Shown piece by piece: positions 8,476 through 13,614 of a stretch of 13,614 nucleotides of DNA. The notes below the pieces were generated by a model. It made no database searches, had not been told where the DNA came from, and saw nothing but the letters and a program-made list of their open reading frames with translations. Position 1 is the first letter of the stretch. Each line of letters begins with the position of its first letter. Source of the stretch: Phlegmacium glaucopus (taxonomy: Eukaryota > Basidiomycota > Agaricomycetes > Agaricales > Cortinariaceae); contig MU130733.1 in the NCBI GenBank assembly GCA_015039465.1, positions 67,968 to 81,581 on the forward strand. Reading direction: 5' to 3'. Both the position numbers and the translations under genes were made by a program.

Positions 8476-8702
8476 GTGGAATCTTGGTTTATTGTCCTTT
8501 GTGGCGAGCCATATGGTAGACATAAACTATGCTTGTAACTACTGTGATAAACTAATTGACCATGTTGGCTGTAAACTGCTCAACTGCTATGAGGTGTGCA
8601 TAGCATGCCTCGAAGCGGGGTATCCACATGAAATAATGATCGTGACAATGTGACAATGTGATGTGGTAAAGTAGATTAGGGGTTGATGCCGATTATCTAT
8701 TG
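8476..8702 (-). other. LINE 3' untranslated region with AATAAA
   Basis: This is the sequence between the LINE stop codon (TAG, 8703-8705) and its poly(A). AATAAA occurs at 8488-8493 on the minus strand, 12 nt before the tail. A short direct repeat (GTGACAAT twice) lies at about 8642-8657. No gene is called here. Confidence 0.75.
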
Positions 8703-9581
8703 CTATGTGTTTGCTTCCTGGGTGTGTTCAAATCTTCTGCTGCATCTGATGAATTTGAAAAGGTGTGGAAATAGCTCTGGGGTGGATAGGAGTTTGTTGA
8801 CATCCCTGGCGTCTCTACCTGCTGCTTGGAACATACTATTTCTGGCATTGTTATGGGCTGGGCAATGTATCAGGAAGTGTAGGACTGTTTTGTTGTGTCC
8901 ATGACACCTTGTGCATATCGGCAACGCTGCTTTTTGGATACGGTGTAGATACATGTTGAGTGGCACGTGTCCTATCCTTAGTTGGAATAGCATACTAGCC
9001 TGACTGTGTTTCATGTGTCGTGTGTATTTTGCAAATTTACTGGATGGAATTGATGGGTCTATACACTGTAGTTTTTCATATCATGGCAATTTGACCCAGA
9101 TTTTGGTGGATAGATGCTTGAGTTTGGTGTGATAGGCTTGTCGGACTGCAGATTTACTGCATGGCAATGGCTTTCTTAATGGAGCTGGTAGTTTATTGTT
9201 AGGGCTGGATCCGTGTTGAGCTGCAGCTTTTGCTTCTTTATCTGCTTCTTCATTTCCCTCGATGTCTACGTGTCCTGGTGTCCATCTTACTAGTAAGTCC
9301 ATATCTTTATGTTTATTGTTGACCATGCTCAGTCTGCGGTGGAATAGGTCCCATATGTAGTGTCCTGATCCTGGCTTGATCGCGTGTGTCGCCGTGATTG
9401 CTGCTGTGTTGTCGACCCCCATTGGTATCAAGCCCGATGCTGACCGCTCCTCCCTTATCAACTCCAACCCCAATATCATTCCCACCCCTTCTCCTTCATA
9501 TACCGTATGATGTTTTAACAATCCCAGTCTCATCCTTTTCCTTCCTTTGATCACCCCATCACGGTATAGAATTGCCCCTGC
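8703..9581 (-). pseudogene. LINE RNase H domain and C-terminal zinc-binding region
   Basis: After the nested element the RNase H resumes: AGAILYRDG, YEGEGVGMILGLELI (catalytic Glu), GVDNTAAI (catalytic Asp) and RWTPGHVDIEGNEEAD (catalytic Asp). The first catalytic Asp lies in YTDRSG on the other side of the insertion; family members usually have YTDGSG. A TGA at 9081-9083, where a CGA arginine is likely, interrupts the frame. It then continues as LRIGHVPLNMYLHRI and CTRCHGHNKTVLHFLIHC, a Cys/His cluster typical of LINE C-termini. The natural end is HTQEANT-stop at 8703-8705. It is inactive because of the stop and the insertion. Confidence 0.88.
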
Positions 9582-9642
9582 ATCAGGAAAAATGATTTTG
9601 GCCCTAGGTAGCCTTGGGTAATTTGTTAGTATCACATCACTA

Positions 9643-9695
9643 CTCAGGACATCCCAGGACACCCCAGGACACCCCAGGACACCTCAGGACATCCT
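9643..9695 (+). repeat. short tandem array, CAGGACACCCC-like unit (~11 bp)
   Basis: About five units of CAGGACA plus TCC, CCCC or CCTC run consecutively near the left end of the nested element. Similar CAGGACA words recur at about 10517-10535 near the right end. Confidence 0.8.
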
Positions 9696-10277
9696 AGAGC
9701 AGCACAGGTAAAATTTTGAGTGTCACCCATTTTCTCAGGACACCTTTAGTGTATCCTGGTGCATTGACCATCTGGACCAAATCACATCAGGAGGCCCTGG
9801 GAGTCCCTTAGAATTTATGAATTTTGCTAGAAAATCTTTAACCGCTGTGTCCAAAAAAGTATTTTGCAGTTTTCTCAATAAGGAGAGCTGCTATTAATAT
9901 AATTTAAACATATTCAGGGTCCTAAAACAATTCTCTACCATCTTTAAAAAATTTCCTTTTTTGGAATTTATGTAATCTACCCTGACCCAGCACCATATGC
10001 TTGAAATCATGCTTATCTGTGATCATGTGACCAATGGTCTGTGCACCATCCAAAAGATATATAAACCACCCACAATTTTGCTTTCTTATTTCCTACTTCC
10101 CCAGTATTATATATGTACTAGTATATTTATGTATCACCATTTTATTATTATTTTATTACTAGTACTATATGATGTTTAGAATAATTGAATATAATTTTAT
10201 TATTATTATTATTATTCTGTTGTGTGAGACTATTCAAATATCTGGTTTATATATGTTTTCTAGCATCAGATGCAAAG

Positions 10278-10467
10278 GTTGCCTCAGGACACTCTCAGGT
10301 TGCCTCAGGATGCTCTCAGGTTGCCTCAGGATGGCCTGAGACTTTTTATACATAGGTAACTTGCCCTCAGGTTGCCTCAGGTTGCTCTCAGGTTGCCTCA
10401 GGACGCTCTCAGGTTGCCTCAGGTTGCCCCAGGACAGCCTAAGACTTTTCATACATAGGTAACTTGC
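10278..10467 (+). repeat. minisatellite: ~21-bp units in a 103-bp higher-order repeat
   Basis: Units such as GTTGCCTCAGGACACTCTCA recur seven or so times. Two blocks are each closed by ACTTTT-[T/C]ATACATAGGTAAC (10341 and 10444), giving a 103-bp period. The apparent minus-strand peptide with LRQPES repeats is a by-product of this array. Confidence 0.8.
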
Positions 10468-10563
10468 ACCCCAGGGCGACCTCTTGACCTGAGCGCCCTG
10501 AGCTGCCTGGGGCACCCCAGGACATTTCAGGACAGCCTAGGGCACAAGTCATTTTTCCTGATG

Positions 10564-12477
10564 TGCTCCTACTTGGCCCTCAAAGCCTGACCTGTCTGTG
10601 TACACCTTGATATTTGTTACATCCACTCTGTCTTCTTCCTTTGCTTTGTCCTTGTTATCCGTGATCCTGATCGCTACGTTGGGTTCCCACTTTGGTCCTT
10701 GTCTCACTGCTTCAATTTTCTCCATGGCCTCTGGTTTTAGTTTGAACTTATACATCAACTCATGAAGCAGTGAGTGGTGCTTTTTGATGAATCTACGTGC
10801 TGCTTTCTTAACTGGATTGTGCAGAGGATGAGTGGTAGGGAGTGTGGCTAATTGTAAAGCTGCTTGGAATCGTGTCTTATCAACCAGAAGGTGAAAAGGG
10901 AGTAGGTCTGCGTGGGCGTCGAGCGAATCTGTGGGGGATGTGTGTGTTCCTCCTACTATCATCAACGCTGCACTTCTTTGTATTGACGCCAATTTGCTTA
11001 GCGCAGATCTTGCTCCTTTTTCTGCCTTGATCGAGTCTGATTGTAGTGATGGTCCTAGGAATATGTCCACTCTGTATAACATTCTGGGCCTTACCACTGC
11101 CAGGTAAAGCCTCCTCATGTGTCTTCCTGCTACCCCTCCTGATGGTTTCGCTAATCTCGCACATTGTCTTAGCCACTCTCTGCCCTTGCCTATTGCCGCC
11201 GCAATCTGTTCCTTCCATCTTAATTCCCTGTCTATATGTAGACCTAGGAATTTGACCGATTGAACTGACTTTATGTTCTGTCCGTTGAGTAGGAGGTTTT
11301 TTCTCGGTAATGGTATCCTTTTTTGTGGTCTTAGTGGATCTTTGATTTTGTGCTGCGATAGGTCCAAAAGTTGGAATTTGTCTAGACCAAAGGAACAATT
11401 GTGTATGTCAGCCCAATCTATGACTCCTCCTTCTCTATTCATAATGTTCTTTAGCTTATTGTGTGTGACATTGAAGTTGGCCCCTGTTGTCATGATTGCC
11501 ATGTTGTCAATGTATAGAAGTCCTGTTTTGTTTGCTTCTTTTCGGAATATCTTGAGTATGGACAGATTGTATATGAGCCAGGCTATTAACGATTGTGCGT
11601 CTCCTTGGTCTAGTCCTCCTTCAATGTTGAAAGGCTCTGATCTGAAATTGTCGAACATGAGTGTTGTTCTTCTACCCTCTAATCTTCTCTCCAACCAATC
11701 CACATGCCCCACCGGTATGCCATTCATCCTCATCTCATGTCTCATCACATCCACTGCTGTACTTGGGAACACGCTTTTCACGTCTAAACAGAGTAGAGAG
11801 GCTACCTCTCCTTTTCTCCACACGTCCTTAACTGTCTTGACCATTAGATGTATGGAGTTGGTTGTTGCTCTGCCTGGTCTCCCTCCAAAATGGTTGTGTG
11901 GCATAATGCCAGTCTTTTCGCACATTAGAACGAGGTCCTCTGTTTTGCATCCGTTTAGCAGCCTTGCATACCCATTGGTCAATACTATAGGCCTCCACGC
12001 GTTGGCCAAAGTATAGTCTGGCTTGCCTGGTTTTTTCAGTACTGGTGTTTCTGTTATTTTCCAGTCATTGGGATAGAATTTGAGTGTGTCTGTGGCTCTG
12101 AAGAGTGGGCCAAGGTGTGGAACTATCATTTTTTGTGTGTGGATGAATACTGAATTTGGAACGGTTCCTGATCTAGTCACTTTCCATGGCTTCATTTTCT
12201 TTATCGCTCAGTTTATTTGTTCATCTGTTGTTGGTTCATACACCCATTTCTCCGGTGGATACGGTATTGTGGGAACCGTTGCTGCTGGCACTGTGCGTTT
12301 GGGGAAGAATAGCTTATACAGCATCTTTCCTTTGTCTTTGTTGGTATAGGCCTCCTGCATCAGCTCCTTGGTTATGGGATCCCTTACTTGTAGCGTTGGT
12401 ACCCTGCAATTTCCTCCGTCTGTGGCTGGGCCTGATGTCATTCTGTTCACTGTCCATACTCCTTCCTCATCTAGTGA
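10564..12477 (-). pseudogene. LINE reverse transcriptase domain
   Basis: The frame opens at the LTR junction with LDEEGVWTVNRM, includes a TGA at 12208-12210 (between DEQIN and AIKKMKPWK, where Arg is likely), then the RT core. Numbering from the Met at 12195: WKITETPVLKKPGKPDY (45-61), WRPIVLTNGYARLLN (67-81), HFGGRPGRATTNSIH (102-116), motif A CLDVKSVFP with catalytic Asp138, GLDQGDAQSLIAWLIYN (194-210), and motif C YIDN at 228-231. The YxDD signature has lost its second Asp to Asn (codon AAC, 11503-11505). A thumb region follows (VKFLGLHIDRELRWKEQ). The start of RNase H (VYTDRSGFEGQVGA) ends at the insertion. Not functional. Confidence 0.9.
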
Positions 12478-12478
12478 C

Positions 12479-13614
12479 TGTTAGGGGACACCCGACTTTA
12501 ACCCAAACCTCAACTCTAGAATCATACACCCCACCTTTCCGACGACCTCCGACCTTCCGTCCAACTCCGCTTCCGTCACCGGTTGACTCCGGAATCCCGT
12601 AGTTCCGCTCCGACTCCGGTCCTCCGATTCACTCCGTCTTTTATTTCTATTTTTCATATCGCACCACTTCTTATTTAATTAATTAATTATTATCGTATCA
12701 TTCCTTTATTTATTTTATATCTCCGTTATGTCCATATTAGTACTTAAACACCCCCAGCCTAGCAGGGATCCCCATCCTTTCCACTAATCCAGAACCTTAA
12801 GTAGGTGTATAAGAAGGTTTCTGGCACAAAAGACCTTTATAGGTCAACTGAGATCAGCCAACTACCGTTGGCTCAGGCGTAAACGCCCTGTCTTGAGAAA
12901 AAACTTCAGCAGAGCCTTTAGTCTGGTTAGGTCCTTGGCCCAACTGAGTCCCAAAAGACAAAGGGTAGCCTTTTGGGATCGACGGGTGAAACTACGAGAA
13001 GGTCTAAAGTACATCCTGTACCGGGTCTATTAAAAACAAACGAGTAGGTTCTTAAGCAGCCTTGTCTCGGCCTACATGCAAACCGTCCTCACTTCCTTAC
13101 GACAAGGAAACCTAGCAAGAGGTAGTTTGAGGCAACCCTTACGGCCGGAACGTCTCGCACAGGCCCCATACAAAAGCCAAACTCCCCCTTGGAGAACAAC
13201 ACCATGTCCACTAACATGTAAGCCTTGCTCAGCTACCTAACAGAGGTACTAAACCAGCTTAGACAAAACCATAAGCTACAGGGCTCGAGCGTTATCCTGC
13301 TGAAGAGAAAGGTCGACCCGCCACGCAAGTAGCAGGTACCGACTATCCTTCCTCGGCGAGCCTCTACGCACGACACTTCTGTTCCTCCCTCGGTGCCAGA
13401 CCCTCACATGCCTCAGACTAACCGGGCTTAGCCCCCGACATTTAGCCTGATAGCAAGGTGACACGCCTGGCCTGAACCAGACAATTTCCCTCTAGGAAAG
13501 GATTACAATCCCGTTGACGTTGCGACTGAATCAGTTCGATCGTCCCCTAGGTTTCAATTATTATAAAGTCTTTTCTATAGATGTTCACTGAATGGATCGT
13601 CCCCTAGGTTTCTC
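12479..13614. mobile_element. putative LTR retrotransposon end, running off the right edge
   Basis: The LINE frame stops abruptly at TGTTAGGGGACACC (12479), which has the TG start and look of an LTR. The preceding five bases, GTGAC (12474-12478), would be the target duplication. The next 1.1 kb has no credible coding frame. It includes a TCCG-rich stretch (about 12538-12640), a TTAA run near 12675 and a possible TATAAG at about 12810. I could not find the LTR's 3' end, a primer-binding site or a second copy inside the window, so the class is provisional and the boundary could instead be an old rearrangement. Confidence 0.4.
13538..13612 (+). repeat. two copies of an 18-bp motif, 57 bp apart
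   Basis: GATCGTCCCCTAGGTTTC occurs at 13538-13555 and 13595-13612, each preceded by ACTGAAT. This may be part of a tandem array that continues beyond the window. Confidence 0.85.

Larger units (their letters stand above)
9582..10563. mobile_element. ~980-bp inverted-repeat element nested in the LINE RNase H
   Basis: The termini are ATCAGGAAAAATGATTTTGG on the left and, as reverse complement, ATCAGGAAAAATGACTTGTG on the right, followed by CCCTAGG on both. Flanks are TGCCCCTGC (9573-9581) and TGCTCCTAC (10564-10572), a 9-bp duplication with two transitions. Excising the element with one copy removes 991 bp and restores the RNase H frame (GQ-[V/A]GA-ILYRDG). A 9-bp duplication would fit a Mutator-like element, but no transposase is present, so the superfamily is open. 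The interior is AT-rich (TTA repeats near 10197-10216) and its two ends carry CAGG-rich short tandem repeats. No gene is present. Confidence 0.8.
8456..12478 (-). mobile_element. LINE (non-LTR retrotransposon) with RNase H, 5' end lost or displaced
   Basis: Read on the minus strand: reverse transcriptase, RNase H, C-terminal zinc-binding region, 3' UTR, AATAAA and poly(A). Everything lies in one reading frame once the nested element 9582-10572 is removed; only two TGA codons (12208-12210 and 9081-9083) interrupt it. RT plus RNase H in a fungus suggests the Tad1/I-like group (inference). The upstream endonuclease part is absent, because the frame runs open into the putative LTR at 12479. The LINE target duplication cannot be checked, as its 5' end is not visible. 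Confidence 0.9.

Noticed and set aside
8450..8653. Plus-strand Cys-rich small ORF (CNYCDKL, CYEVCIAC)
   Set aside because: It begins in the LINE poly-T and lies antisense to the LINE 3' UTR, which has its own AATAAA; the cysteines are likely chance.
10234..10515. Minus-strand peptide with LRQPES repeats
   Set aside because: It is a translation of the CCTGAGG-type minisatellite inside a transposable element, with no sign of selection on the protein.
11273..12016. 247-aa plus-strand ORF
   Set aside because: It is antisense to the reverse transcriptase, which has clear motifs; the plus-strand frame has none.
12479..13614. tRNA or rRNA gene in the structured-looking right-hand region
   Set aside because: I could not find a cloverleaf with A and B boxes or any rRNA-like stretch.

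Overview
This looks like a stretch of a basidiomycete (probably Agaricomycete) genome. The supporting signs are 50-60 nt GT-AG introns, a fungal STAND/NB-ARC receptor, a calpain-like protease of the type common in mushroom-forming fungi, a fungal LINE with RNase H, and a high density of DNA transposon remnants. The species cannot be named from the sequence.

Layout. (1) 1-1915, minus strand: the 5' part of a multi-exon NB-ARC (NLR-like) gene running off the left edge. I resolve eight exons. Exons 2-5 form a tandem array of similar phase-0 exons with their introns (period 143-145 bp). (2) 2336-3699, minus: an RCC1-repeat protein of the Ats1/Kti13 type, apparently intact, with a short last exon and an AATAAA signal. 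(3) 3700-4280: unresolved spacer with weak ORFs on both strands. (4) 4281-8455, plus: a broken calpain-like gene. Its catalytic Cys is Trp and its catalytic His is Tyr, it has three in-frame stops and at least two frameshifts, and it has been hit repeatedly by transposons. (5) 8456-12478, minus: a LINE (RT, RNase H, C-terminal zinc-binding region, 3' UTR with AATAAA, 20-nt poly(A)) inserted at the 3' end of the calpain gene. (6) 12479-13614: probable start of an LTR retrotransposon that has cut the LINE's 5' part.

The most informative part is the nest of insertions. A Tc1/mariner-like element (6064-7481, TA target duplication) sits inside what was a 73-nt calpain intron, and a 388-bp hAT-like MITE (6760-7147, 8-bp duplication) sits inside the mariner. 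A 392-bp element (8041-8432, 11-bp duplication) sits in the Thr-rich calpain tail. The LINE follows, and a ~980-bp inverted-repeat element (9582-10563, 9-bp duplication) is inserted in its RNase H domain; removing it rejoins the RNase H in frame. No complete transposase or replication-competent element is visible.

The NLR and the RCC1 gene look functional. The calpain and the LINE are dead. All five in-frame stop codons in them could each have arisen by one C-to-T change. I found no CRISPR, tRNA or rRNA genes.
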